Of a DNA stretch of 64,000 bases, positions 1-12,825 are shown piece by piece. The stretch's first letter is position 1, and each line of letters starts with the position of its first letter. The notes below the pieces were generated by a model. It searched no databases. It was given only the letters and a program-made list of their open reading frames with translations, and was not told where the DNA came from. Position numbers and translations under genes: made by a program. This stretch comes from Zygaena filipendulae (lineage: Eukaryota > Arthropoda > Insecta > Lepidoptera > Zygaenidae): positions 3,874,001-3,938,000 of the forward strand of contig OU015650.1 in assembly GCA_907165275.2 (NCBI GenBank). Reading direction: 5' to 3'.

Positions 1-560
1 GATGTGATTGAAGTTTTATGGTAGGTTCACACGCGTGCGTTCAACTCTACATTCAACGTGCACATTCACATTCACGAGCGTGTAAACGGTACGCCCGAGC
101 CCGTGAACGCGCCTGTGAACGTGAATGCCGCGAATCGGGCAAGTGTCGGTGTTTTGGCAAAGTTCAAAGGATGAATGTGCGGGCGCCCGGTGATTGTTTA
201 CAAGCGCGCGGGCAGTCAGTCTGTCCCGCGCTTTCGCGACGAGTGGATCTTCATTCAACGTTGCTTAAGAAAGTCGCTACGATCGGATATTACAATCGTT
301 CATAATTTTGTTTCTTTTTCCAATAAAAATAAGTTAAGCCAAAGGATATGGCAGCAACAACACCGAGATCCTCCCTGCTCGCCATTCTGGCACTGACTGA
401 CACGACGGCGTGCGTGTAAACAGCTTGAATGTCCGCCGGCCCGGGACGGGCTGCATGCCGCGCAGCCCGCCAGGCAGCCCGCCGGGCTGCACGGCGCGCG
501 TGTGACCGTAGCATTACAATATTATGTAGATAACTTTCGTGAAAGTAAGTATTCACGTAA
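1..560. other. GC/CpG-rich window edge, candidate promoter or 5' exon
   Basis: CpG-rich DNA runs to about 510, with GCCGGCCCGGGACGGG and repeated CAGCCCGCC at 431-490. An arthropod-initiator-like TCAGTC is at about 217, and a consensus donor GTAAGT starts at 545. No frame with a signal peptide or a WIF start is present. It could be a non-coding first exon of a + strand gene, possibly the receptor, but nothing links them. Frames on both strands here are explained by high GC. Confidence 0.25.
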
Positions 561-3106
561 ATTCACTTTGATTTTATGGAAAATTCGTAAATATTTGAAA
601 TCGTAAAAACGATCATAATTTTAATTATTTAATGAAATGTGTAAATGATAAAACATCGGCTAACTTAAAACGTAGTGATTAAAATTAGCTTCAGCTTAAC
701 ACAGAGCAACAAATACCAGATGAAGCAAAACTACCAGATGAAGTTTGCAACTTGTTTGTAAACCGAAACAATACTTGAAAATAAGAAAAAAGATTTAGAT
801 GGTTTTATACTATAGTATTGAATATAAATAAAGAAATTCGTTATTGTTAATCATAGAATCAATAAATGTATTTACTTACTTAAATTCATGGATGTCTTTT
901 TTTAATCAAAATGCAAACTCAAATATCTTTTTTGTTGACTTGTGTTATTGTGCACTATTTTTTGTTGCACAAACTATTGTGAATATCTCTGATGACCACC
1001 ATGTTAAGTGAAATGTAACATAGCAGGAATTTCGCTCACATCCGCATTATACCTACCTACTTTGCTTTGGGATCATATTTCGTAGATAACGAGTGCTGGT
1101 TGTTATTTGTCTTCTGTGTGGTCTTTAAGTGTTTCCAGAAATAATGCTATATCGCTTTTTTCTGTGTGACAAGACATGGACAATATTTACACACGACTTT
1201 TATTGATTTGGGTTCTGAAGTCACAAGTCAGGCATTTTATAGTGAGTTCGTATGTTTCTCAGCATGGAGTAAAGTCTCCGGTCTCTAGTCGTTCCATCAA
1301 TGTGTACCATCGGGTTTTACCTCCCGCGGTGTTCGGACCCGCTGTGAGGACCAAAAAGCCCTTAAATTTACATTCTGAATACGGACAAGGGTTAATATAT
1401 AGAGAGTAGGAAATATACAAATAATTCAATAATAACTGAGAAGTAGAGAGACCCAAGTATATTTACATTACACTTTACCCATTGGTGTATTTTTATTATC
1501 ACAAATAAAGATATTTCCGTTTAACCGATTGTTACTTTTTATCTATTTTTCAAACAAATACAAATGACATAGGTACCTATACGCTACGTATAGAGAACGT
1601 AATGTAAATTCATGTTGGAAAAATGTTTGCTCCGAAGTCTCGGTTGAATACACATCGTGACACCCTCGCTAGCATCGAACACTGGAAGTTGTTGAATAAG
1701 AAAATACACTTTTGGGAAACAGACGTACAGTACAAATATTGGTTGAATCCGTCCGGAGGTGCGCGTGGACTAATATTTGGACGATCCGCACAGCTCGTTA
1801 ATACTGCCTATAGCTGTTGGACTTCAACTCGGTAGTTCGTAAATAAGAGCTTTTACAACCCGTGCGAGTGCCCTGTACACATTTTTACGGCGATCGGAGT
1901 AAAATGGGAACAATCATGAAATTCCATGTAACCGACCCATCGAGCCCCAACAATCAAAACGTTTTCTTACGACGGGTAACATTTTATTTCTGGCACAGTT
2001 GAACGGGTATTTTGAACTGCAATAGTATTATTTAACGGCGATGCTGCGTTTATTTAACCGCTCGTAAATTCGTTATGACTTGTGCGTGTGGATCGTTAAG
2101 CATTAACGAACCACACATCATTTTTTTGATCCATTCGAAATTTCACATACATACCTATATAACGAGCTTTTAACATAATAATTTGCACGATACTTGGTTC
2201 AATTGTCATGTCATACAAGAGAGACTTGATAGAATTAATTCTTAAAATGGAATATATATAATAATATATGTATCTACATAAAACGGCCATAAAAGAATGT
2301 GAAATATGGAAGTTAATTGCCCAAGAGCAGACGCTATCATCAGATCTGGCTATTTTTGCCCACATTTCTGTGTTTGCGAGTGTCCCACAACGGCGCGGGC
2401 TGATCGCATCTCACGATAGTCGTGATCAGGGTGAATGTTCAACTATTAAATAAAGTCACGTTTTTTACCAAAAAAAGCGTACGAAACCCCACACAAATAA
2501 TATGCAATAACAGCGTTGATGTTTCTACTACAATTCCATGCAAAAAATTGTCCCTAAGGTGTGTTGAATAAGTCTCTGGAATGAAGTCCTTTGGTAAAAC
2601 TAAAAAATACATTGTAGAATTGGAACGTGTGGGTAATAAAGAACGTATAAGTAGGTATGCGAGCGAGGTGTGGGCTACGTGCAACTTGCAACACTTCGCA
2701 CTTTTCGTTTTCTCTTACACATGCAAATTCAATTCCCACTCGGAAATGTTTATGAGAATATGCGGAATGGGATATATGTATATGTTTGCTTTACACTTTA
2801 GAGCATAATATGTGTTGTTTGCGTTTCCTTGTCGGTGTGGCCGTCTTAGGGTGTCGGGGCTGCAAATTAAGAAGCTTTGTAAAAGAAGAAGGTTCTCAAA
2901 AGTCCCAGAAATTATTAAATACTAGCCACCACACCGTTTCACCTGTGTTTATTTGAACAATTTAACGCGGGTAAATGTTGTATACTAACGCGCGAATAAA
3001 TTGAAAAATCTAAAGGTATCTTTATCGCAAAATTTCAATATAAATAGTTATTTACAGAATTTTAAGAATTACAAAGCTAGAATTTCACTGAGTTTAATAT
3101 GGTATA
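561..3106. other. AT-rich, no gene seen
   Basis: Only short chance frames under 90 codons. No repeat family shared with the rest of the window was recognised. Confidence 0.6.
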
Positions 3107-3343
3107 TGGACGCAGATAAGCAATAACATGTTAACCCACAAAACTAAGTTATTGATTCAGAACGATTTATTGAGAGTTAGAGAACGTTTTTAATTATGTG
3201 TTTACCTTATTACATTGCTTAAATATGTAACTAAATATTGAACATAAAAAATGTTGATACAAAATGGCGCTTCTACTTTTAAAACACGATTTACTCGAAA
3301 TTTCTCCAGTGTGGGTTAACACACTATTGCTTATCTATGCCCA
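3107..3343 (+). mobile_element. 237-bp MITE, family 1, copy 1
   Basis: It is bounded by terminal inverted repeats of about 30 bp: TGGACGCAGATAAGCAATA at the left, and the inverted TGGGCATAGATAAGCAATA at the right, followed by GTTAACCCACA in both. It has no coding capacity. The same element occurs inverted at 8981-9217 and direct at 37268-37504, clearly alike over its full length. Flanks here are GTATA and TATAG, compatible with a TA target duplication, but the other copies do not confirm it. Confidence 0.9.
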
Positions 3344-4187
3344 TATAGTAGTTAATAGTTTTAATTTTTTGGTGCGTACATTTTCGCCTACACTTTCTTT
3401 CGCATGCAGTCATTATTAATACGCTATCACTATGTCATTATTTTTCCACATATATACCTTTAAATTTAATTATTTTTATTAGACACTTTTCTAGTAGATA
3501 GTTAAATTTAAAATAGAGCTGTTATAAACGTAAGTAGCTTGATAATAACTAACTGAAAAATACCAACGTGTTTTTCTAATTGAATTTCTAGGAACTAGTT
3601 TTAGTCGTCATTTAATTTTGCCACATTTATTTTGCTTTTAATAGAATTGAATTTTATTTTTGTCGGTAGATAACAGTTTAGTTTTGCATTGCGTTTTGCA
3701 AATCCGATTTTTATTTACCGGCGCAATTCCCGCAGTTGTCGTGACTTAAGGATTTTATCGGCACTAAAAAAAAAATGTATTGCGTGTCGTGCCTTTAGGA
3801 TCGCATCCTAAGAAACCGGTAGCAGCTTTATAAAGGTGACCCATCTAACGAATAGTCTGGAGTAACTTTGTGGAGTGATTAATCTATATAGCTTAAAGAC
3901 TTAAAATTTAAATGATAAAATGCGGCGGGAGGCGTGGCCCACTCCACTGTTTGTTTTAAGTTCAAGTTACTCTGAAGCCGAATCCCTCTGCTAGCGTTCT
4001 TAATTCTGATTTATTGATACCGGCTGCTATTAAAATGAGGTTATATTATTTTTGACGATAGGATGAATCCCCTTGTTCTCGTGGCTTCCAAGATCATAAT
4101 ATCAATTAACTCGTACATAATTCTTCATTATATTATGCGTTTTATTTCGAAATACGTTTTTTATAGCAGCTGTGTATTTTACTTTTT

Positions 4188-4643
4188 ATGTTTTCATCAT
4201 TTCGCGGAATCATATGTGATTTGGGTTCCGAACAAGCCATTGTTGATCATATCGGCCATCTTTACTACAACACCACCCAAGGTATGAAGTATATTGCTGG
4301 TTTTGGCCGCAGATTTTGCGAGAAAGATATTTGTTTAAGTGACTTAACTGCGCGAAACAAATGGAGGTGGTTCGTTATTTGTAGGCAAACTAAATTGAAA
4401 TACGGAGCGAAAACGACTCGAATAGATTGGCAGCAATTTTTACTAGGTCGAGTACCCTTAGGTGCTTGTTGGGATAATACAAGCAATCCATCTCGCGGCA
4501 GTCGGCGCTCGTTGATGGATCAGCGATGCAGATCACGACTCACTCTTACGTTGTTTTGCTTTGTTGTGTTGATAAATGCATCGCATCGTTTGTTGCTTGG
4601 GCTTGTATTGAAATTGGTTTTAAGATTTATAACTTCACGTTGA
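4188..4643 (+). CDS. Unrecognised 151-codon open frame
   Basis: An ATG-led frame of 151 codons, long for this AT-rich DNA, with mixed composition (FRGIICDLGSEQAIVDHIG near the start) and a hydrophobic C-terminal stretch. No family recognised, no splice logic, and the start lacks a clear promoter. It may be chance or an old transposon fragment. Confidence 0.15.
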   Translation: MFSSFRGIICDLGSEQAIVDHIGHLYYNTTQGMKYIAGFGRRFCEKDICLSDLTARNKWRWFVICRQTKLKYGAKTTRIDWQQFLLGRVPLGACWDNTSNPSRGSRRSLMDQRCRSRLTLTLFCFVVLINASHRLLLGLVLKLVLRFITSR

Positions 4644-4899
4644 ACCTACAAGATTATCATTTATTACCTTCGAGTCACTTTTCGTAGGAATGTGTCTACT
4701 TAACGGATTGAATATGACAGTTACAACCGAGCGTAGGCTTCGAAAAGCGTTAAGGCTCGTGGTGTCGCCAACGACCTTGGGCGTTGAGGCGTGGCCTAAT
4801 TTTCTCGCCCCCGCTACCCGCACCCAAACATCGCGCGATAATGTACGTAGGGTCAGTGGAACAGTTATCGGCACTCCATCAAATCTATCATTATTTTAA

Positions 4900-5744
4900 T
4901 TGATATTACATTGAGTCATGCAAATATTTTTATATCGTATTTTTTATGTTTTATTTTAATACTTTAATAATGAAGGTAAATAATTATTGATGTTTATTTT
5001 TATTATATTGTAATTTTACTATAAAGGATTAATGATATCAAATTCGTAGTTAAATAGGTAGTTAAATTAATTTATTATTTTACAATTTAGTACTTATTTA
5101 GTACAATTTAGTACCTATACACAAATTGATTTTTTTCTTTTCACATATTTAGTGTACCTATTTGGTACCTTTAGGTACCGAATTTATTTTTAATTTATAT
5201 CGTCCCAGAAAAAAGTAGTAGACTAATCAAAATTTTCGCCGTAAGAAAACATATTTGCTGTAAGTAACAAAACACCAACTTTTCACCAGAAACATTTTTT
5301 TTATAAAATTGAAAATAAAGCAACTTTTTAACAAGAACTGACAGAATTGTGATTTTTTTTGTACATAGTTTTGTTAAGTTAAGGGTGCGCTCCGCCAGAT
5401 TATGCAGCTCTTATCCGATAGAGGCCGCGGACGGCGCCATAAAAGAGTTTTCTCAATTTACAGAGAATCACAAGGTTAAAAAATAGATTTTGATGATGGC
5501 TGCGAGAGAATGAGTGTTTAATACATCTTTAATTTAAAATTTTTATATGGCTTTACGCGCATTATTATCCTTTAACTACACGAAAATATCGAATAACTGG
5601 CCGAAACGTAGTCACACACACATGCAAATCGATTAATACTAGACGATTAGGATTCGTAATTTGGCTACCTCAACAAGAGTCTCGGTGGTGTGCGTCTTTT
5701 TTTGTAAACTATGAATCGTGAAAATCTTGTGTTCAAACCTTAGA
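4900..5744. other. AT-rich DNA before the satellite
   Basis: Very AT-rich to about 5380, with several GGTACC-containing short repeats at 5099-5180. No gene. The satellite starts without a recognisable boundary element. Confidence 0.5.
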
Positions 5745-6760
5745 TTTCGATTCCACTTTTTGACCACGTGATCACATAGATATGACGAAAACATGAAGTT
5801 TGAGTACCAACACGATGGGTCTGTAACTTGTAGTTTCCGAGATACAGGCTATCGAAGATTTGATCTCGTGATCACATAGATATCACGAAAACATGAAGTT
5901 TGAGTACCAACACGATGGGTCTGTAACTTGTAGTTTCCGAGATATAGCCTATCGAATATTTGACCACGTGATCACATAGATATGACGAAAACATGAAGTT
6001 CGAGTACCAACACGACGGGTCTGTAACTTGTATTTTCCGAGATATAGGCTATCTAACATTAGATCACGTGATCACATAGATATGACGAAAACATGAAGTT
6101 TGAGTACCAACACGATGGGTCTGTAACTTGTAGTTTCCGAGATATAGGCTATCGAAAATTTGACCACGTGATCACATAGATATGACGAAAACATGAAGTT
6201 TGAGTACCAACACGATGGGTCTGTAACTTGTAGATTCCGAGATACAGGCTATCGAAAATTTGACCACGTGATCACATAGATATGACGAAAACATGAAGTT
6301 TGAGTACCAACACGATGGGTTTGTAACTTGTAGTTTCCGAGATATAGGCTATCGAAAATTTGACCACGTGATCACATAGATATGACGAAAACATGAAGTT
6401 TGAGTACCAACACGATGGGTCTGTAACTTGTAGTTTCCGAGATACAGGCTATCGAAGATTTGATCACGTGATCACATAGATATCACGAAAACATGAAGTT
6501 TGAGTACCAACACGATGGGTCTGTAACTTGTAGTTTCCGAGATATAGCTTGTTGAAAATTTGACCATGTGATCACATAGATATCACGAAAACATGAAGTT
6601 TGAGTACCAACACGATGGGTCTGTAACTTGTAGTTTCCGAGATATAGGTTATTGGAAATTTGACCACGTGATCACATAGATATCACGAAAACATGACGTT
6701 TGAGTACCAACACGATGGGTCTGTAACTTGTAGTTCCGAGACTATATCTCGGAACACACG
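5745..6760. repeat. 100-bp tandem satellite, ten units, with E-box in most units
   Basis: Ten units start at 5761, 5861 and so on every 100 bp to 6661; the last is cut short near 6740. Units differ by only a few bases. All carry GTGATCAC and eight of ten carry the palindromic E-box CACGTG directly overlapping it (CACGTGATCAC); the units at 5861 and 6561 have mutated boxes. A G/C variant (TATGACG or TATCACG) and a GATACAGG/GATATAGC variant recur in the pairs 5761+5861 and 6361+6461, suggesting amplification in multi-unit blocks. The array ends in an inverted scrap: GTTCCGAGA (6733-6741) facing TCTCGGAAC (6747-6755). Confidence 0.97.
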
Positions 6761-8980
6761 TTGCATCACGTGGTCACATAAGACACAATAAAAATATTAT
6801 TTTCATTGCATCGGAGAATTTGGAGATAAACGCTGAATTTTATCACCCCAGGCCGAGATACAACCTTTCGAAAATATGGTCTCTCTCTTTTACTCATCGT
6901 GAAAACAAGAAAGAGATAGCAAGAATTTATTCAACACAAAAATATAAAATACTTTTACCCGTAAGTTACGTTATACCTCATCGTACGTGACGCAGAACCA
7001 AAACGTCTTTTCCAACTTTCCACAAGTTATTTGTATTCGCTTCGGCTACTAATAGGTACCTACTACATCAGTAATAGGTATATTTTCAAATACAATTCTA
7101 AATTATCTTGGTAGGCAAAATTGTCAAAACTCACGGCACAACGCCGCGCCACCTTGTGATCCTTTTGGAATTCACTACAAACTACTGCATTCGGGGGACT
7201 TGTCAGTCTACAGCCTAACTACAGCTGTTTATAGACCGGGCCGCCATTTTCGTACACTTATAAGTGTATTCGTTCTCTCACACAAGCAAAGGTTCGACCG
7301 AAATTTAATTCATTTTGAAATGATTGTAATTATGTTATTTCTTCACTATAATATGCAAAGATTTTGGGCTGTGCGTTATCGTAACAAGTAGTAGTATTTT
7401 ATTAAATGAAGTCTAATAAATAAAAACAGGCGGAATGCCTTTAATATAGCTACGGCAGTTTGTATGAAAACTAGACCTTTAGACCCACCTTAATGTTAGT
7501 TGCAATTAAAATATTTTCACTAAAGTTACAAGGAAACAGGTTTTACTACTTACAGCATTCTTCGATTTGTATGCAGATAGAAAATTGCTGTATATTTTCC
7601 GATATCTAAAATGCTGTAGCTGTATATTTTTATTTTTATTAATTTATTGATTAATTTAGTAAAAGAAAGTAATAAAACAAAAATGTGTTTATAAAATTGC
7701 CTTTTGTTACAAAAAAATACAATGAACCAATAATTAAAATTCAGTGAAGTCCAGTTGCCCAACTTTTTGCAGCTTTTTTTTTCGTGGCATTTTTGATGTC
7801 GCTACCTTATTTTGCTCACAAAATTAATTTGGCGTAACCAAGCGGATTGCGACAGCGCGACGCACAGCCTACCCGTTTGAATGCCAGCGCCAGACTGACT
7901 CCCGTCGCCCGCGCACGGACCCGCTCGTGACCATTTGTAGTGAATGTGGTATAAAAAACATTTCGTCAAAACTATGTATTATTTTGGAACGATAAATGCT
8001 CAGTTTTAAGTTAAACAAGTTAGCAATCTTTTCCTGAAAGAATCGTGAAATTATCACTTGTAGTTTAGAAGCAGTAGCGTATTTCAAGTTGAAAACAGCT
8101 TCATTTCAATGTTTTTTTTTGAATAGTATTTTGTAGACTACAATTTATTTAAATGCTCAGATTGAAGTTCATATATCAATCTTTAATATATGTTAATTCT
8201 GGAATCGTCAGTAGGCTAATTTATGAGCTTTAGGGCCTCAAAAATGATCGTTTCACGACTCCATGCGCCTTAATAGTTTCGATAACGTCGCATCAAAGTT
8301 TGTATTAGACGATGCCACCTCCAGCTTTCACCGGGCTATCAGAGGTGAGATGCTCATCCGTGTCCGTGTTGTGACAGCCTCCCACGATTAACTAAAATGT
8401 TTGTATATGCGCTCGCGGCGCCCGCCATGTTTGTTTATCTCGATGCACCTCACGTCCGTGTTAATAAATGTCTTGTATTGGAAAAAAAAAACCCCTTTTT
8501 CCTTTTTATGTATTTTTTTATGTCCGTCGCATGTTTTATTTAGACATTGGTTATTAATAATGGATCCTTCAGAGTCGTTAGATCAAAATTTAAGATCCCC
8601 ACGCTATGTGTGTACACGTACGAAGTTTTTTGTTGACTTTGGGAATATGTCGTTTTTTTGTCGGTTGTACGGGTCTCATTTTTTATTTGTGGTTCGAATG
8701 AGGAACGTGTACGCGCTGGGTGTATTTTTATATTCAAAACAGATGTTATCGTGTGACGATGTCTGTTAAATTAATTGAATTTGTCTTTGTTATTCGATTC
8801 GAATTACATGCGTACTTAAACATTCATTCCCACATATTGGAATGTGTTTAAATTTGGTTTATATGTTATATTATTTATCTGTGGTTTATGTAATGGTACT
8901 GCAGCAATATAGCTAGAGAAAAGTTCTGTTGCTTCAGTTACTAACCATTTTTGTGAGGTGCAAATATATTCTGTTACAAT
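6761..8980. other. No gene seen between satellite and MITE
   Basis: AT-rich with small frames only. The largest, 8401-8769, is 122 codons but has no similarity I recognise and is rich in Phe/Cys from T-rich DNA. Confidence 0.5.
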
Positions 8981-9217
8981 TGGACATAGATAAGCAATAG
9001 TGTGTTAACCCACACTGGAGAAATTTTGATTAAATCGTGTTTTAAAAGTATAGCGCTATTTTGTGTCAACCTTTTTTATGTTAAATATTGCGTTGCATAT
9101 TTAAGCAATGTAATCAGGTAAACACATAATTAAAAAACGTTCTCTAATTCTCAATAAAACGTTCTGAATCAATAACTTAATTTTGTGGGTTAACATGTTA
9201 TTGCTTATCTGCGTCCA
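8981..9217 (-). mobile_element. 237-bp MITE, family 1, copy 2 (inverted)
   Basis: It is the reverse complement of the 3107-3343 element with scattered substitutions. It begins TGGACATAGATAAGCAATAG and ends with CTTATCTGCGTCCA. Flanks CAAT and ATTG are themselves palindromic. Confidence 0.9.
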
Positions 9218-9481
9218 ATTGACAGGTGAGAAGCTAACGAATTCCTGTTTGTTGCCAGTCCAGTAAGCTTCATTAGGGCTAGTTAGTGCAGCGCGTCCAA
9301 TCGTTTAGACTCGGAGGCATTGGACCGATTCGATCCATTCGAACAACAGTCCCACGACGACGGGAACTGCGGCAAACCGATTAATTAAGCACACCGCTAA
9401 TTCGAACTAAATTGATTCACGCAATGCCTATAGGTCACTTTATCTAAACTTGATAATTTTCCTACATGATAGATTTACATA

Positions 9482-9665
9482 CTAGCTGTTCCCGTCGCGG
9501 ATTCGCCCGCGTAAATATAGGAATTTCCCGCTTTAATTCTGCGATAAAAGTGCCCTATATCCTCTTCTGTACCTCCGACAACGACGTGTCGATTGAATTG
9601 ATTGAAAGTTAAGGCGTGAAAGCGTAACAAACAAACTCACATTCGCATTTACAGTTAGTATTATG
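9482..9665 (-). mobile_element. Helitron-like short element, subfamily A
   Basis: Read on the - strand it ends CCGCGACGGGAACAGCTAG then T. The hairpin is decayed (CGCGGATTCGCCCGCG region). The sequences GTTTGTTACGCTTTCACGCC and GCCCTATATCC-type are the usual subfamily A landmarks. Diverged copy. Confidence 0.75.
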
Positions 9666-12623
9666 AATATCTGTTAGATAAATTTCAACTGCAGCTCTCC
9701 AGTTTACAAGCTAGCTTGGTAAAGAGGTAAAGTATGCCGTAATTTTTTTTTTTTAAATACGTAGTACAACCACAGGTATAACACACAGAGCAAATAAATT
9801 AACTAGAGAGGACATATAGGTGGGGCAGGCGCGCTACCGTTGCAAAGGAAGTTAGAGCATTTGCTCTAAGTTACCTAAAACTTCTTTTGTTACCCTCCCA
9901 AGTATACTTACCACAATATTCCCAAAACTGTAAATTTTAAAAACAGTGACTAATAAAAAACATAACCATAAAGCGTTTAATACATTTCTTTACGTCAATG
10001 AATGTTTTAGTGCGTGATGAATAGTTTTGTTTGCGAAAATCACCCGGCGACATTGGTTTTTATCTGTTTTCATACTAAACTATGTTGATGTCACTTCTAT
10101 CTGTTATTTTCTGTTCTGTGGTATAACACGTTGCACCCAGCAGGACACCATCGGAGCCCGGCGGGTTCGCCGCATCGCGCTTACTCGTATAATAACCGTA
10201 TTCTTTCTCTTTTTTCTGACCATTGTTTACTTTACGAGCGGTATTTAAATTTTTTTACGATCCCCATCGTGGCTGATGGTGATACGTAAATTATTTTCTG
10301 AACGACTGCCAACTCGATAATTCTAGGTTTCGCAAACGGTTCCGTTCGATTGCCTTTAATTTATTGCACGGTCGGATAACATGTTATTAAAATGTTATTT
10401 ATGCGCGTTTTATTCAAATAACGCGGTGTCTGGCGACAAGATTCTTGGATTTTTACTGTCGCGAATAGTTTAGTATGATCTGTGGTATACGAAGGTTAGG
10501 TAGATACGAGCTGTCGAACATATTGTGTGTTAGGTGCAAACAGGGCAGGTTAAACACTGGCTGGCGTCGGCTCGTTTTGGAGTGGTTCCGTGGAGTGCTC
10601 TTCACGAACTGCTCTCTTGTGCAATAAACAGTTTTTTAAATTCTTTGTTTCAAGTTTATGTTTTCTAAATTCATAACCACCATAAGCCAGACCGTTCCAC
10701 TCGTGCATCTACATTCAACAAAGCAAATATATCACCGATATTTGCCATATTATTAAATATTTCCGATATCCAGACATGTCAACTATTTCAAAGTAATAAA
10801 TACATTATTAGATTTCCTAGTTTCAGTGTAAATTCCAGTTGTACTGTTGTAATAAAAATAGTAGTAGAGAGTTAACATTTTTTTTTTATACAGATAAACA
10901 TGTACCTATACATATAATGAAATCAACGACAAAACATCGTTCCGATGAGTTTGGATCAAATTATTACACATATTACCTATACCTACCTATATATAAAAGA
11001 TTTTGTATTAAGTACCTACTCATGCAATCAATTTGTTACCAGTGGAATTTTCAAGTTTCACGTCAAAATCCAAATCTACACCGCCGCGCTGTAACTCCTG
11101 CCCGATAAAATGCTTTTACATACTTACTTGTTATCAGCTATGACGAAAATAAATCGAGATGATAATTTGTCTGTGATAAGAATTCGATTTTTTTTCTTCG
11201 TCATCATTGCTACCGGACGATAACCTCAACTAGAGGGATTCATATATCCATTATCTATCTGGATTCTAGAGATAAACTGTAGAAATGTTCGTAGGCTTCT
11301 TGCGCTCCTGGTGCGTGGGTTGAATTTATAATTATGTATTTTCAAATAGTTGGAAACACAAATTGTGCTGCTTAAATTACTTAATACATCAACAACCGTG
11401 TCACGACTGTGTTTGCTGATAATCTTTCCTGTAGTCTACGTGCTGCCCGTTGGCTTAACATTTATCTCCTCATAAATATCTACCCAGTTGTACTGTGGTT
11501 ATACTGTACCTACCTAATATTTACTAAGCCTCGAGGTGCTGGCATTTTGATCGAACGGTGTTGGGCACTTAACACACTGTAGGTATATAAGTTCTCAGAA
11601 TACAGACTGTTGTAATTTGTAGAGATATTATTTAAATAGTAGTCCGCCGGTCAGCACGAATTTATATTTCGCTTCATTTCTTGATAACACGAATTCTGAG
11701 TAAGAATTTTGAGTTGGTAGGTAATAATTAAAACTCGATGAATTAGGTTTCAGAATTGTCTTACTCTAATTCATAGTTTATAATGATATCATTTTACTAG
11801 GCGCACATAAGTTAGTAGAAGTTAATTTCCCTCGCAGAAGTTGAACAACGCAACGTATCCTCACCCGTCTCCTACCGACTTGAACGCTGTCGTTGGCTGT
11901 ACGTAAACTTATTATGAAACGTCGCGCTTATTATGTTAAACAACGCTCTATATAAAGTGAACTTTATTATTGTAACGATCATTGTTTACGCATTCCCGCT
12001 ATAATTCTTAAAGCTTCAGGTGGATAGTGTTTATTTTGTACAAATTGGAAACTAACGCTTACGTTCCAGAATAAATCCATCGTCGCAACACTTACGTGAA
12101 GGCATGATCGTTATAGGGGTCATGTTTGTTTTATTACAACACTTTATATTTACCATCCTCTTCTTATATTGGTGTTAAAATGTTCTGTTTATAATCAAGG
12201 AAATTTAATGAAAATGTTATCTAATAAGTAGCTGGTTAACGGTTTTTCTGGACTGTTAAAGTTCACAGTTAATTTGGTTTAAGTTTAAACGAATAGACAG
12301 CGTTTCCGTCTCGCTGCACATAATTAAGGGAAGAACATTCCAATAAACATCTGGGATTGAGAGAGGGGGCAAAAAATCAGGAAAAGATTCCGAGTGTCAA
12401 TGTAGAGCGGTTAGATTAGCCCTGGCTTGAACCCGAAATCCGGCAAAAAGCCGCCGCCCATCCATCAACATGCCAATCGGGCTCCGGAGATGCTTCGACA
12501 ATTTTTTCTTGTGAACGCTATCTCCTTATGATGTAACCATTGCACACCGTTCTTTCGAATGTCCACATATTTGGGAATAACTGAATAAAGTTTCTCGGCA
12601 GTGATGATCGGCAGTTTTTACCA
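9666..12623. other. No gene seen
   Basis: AT-rich unique DNA. The frames at 10027-10248 and 10839-11108 are short and look like chance. Confidence 0.5.
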
Positions 12624-12825
12624 TCCTTACTAATATTATAAATGCGAAAGTTTGTAGGTATGGATGGATGTTTGTTACTCTTTCACGCAAAAACTACTGG
12701 ATGGATTTAAATGAAACTTTACAATAATATAGCTTATACATCAGATAAACACATAGGGTACTTTTTATCCCGGAATTCCCGCGGGAACTCTGAAATTAAC
12801 GCGGGTGAAACCGCGGGGCACAACT
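12624..12825 (+). mobile_element. Helitron-like short element, subfamily A
   Basis: A well-kept copy. It begins TCCTTACTAATATTATAAAT after an A, and has the central GATGTTTGTTACTCTTTCAC and GGGTACTTTTTATCCCGG pieces. It ends with a hairpin CGCGGGTGAAACCGCG and CACAACTA, where the usual CTAG terminus is mutated to CTA-T. Confidence 0.85.

Noticed and set aside
290..556. 88-codon Arg/Ala-rich - strand frame
   Set aside because: Generated by GCC/CGC repeats in the GC-rich edge; low complexity, no signal peptide, no homology recognised.
5745..6760. CRISPR-like array
   Set aside because: The repeats are contiguous 100-bp units without variable spacers, in eukaryotic DNA with introns. It is a satellite.
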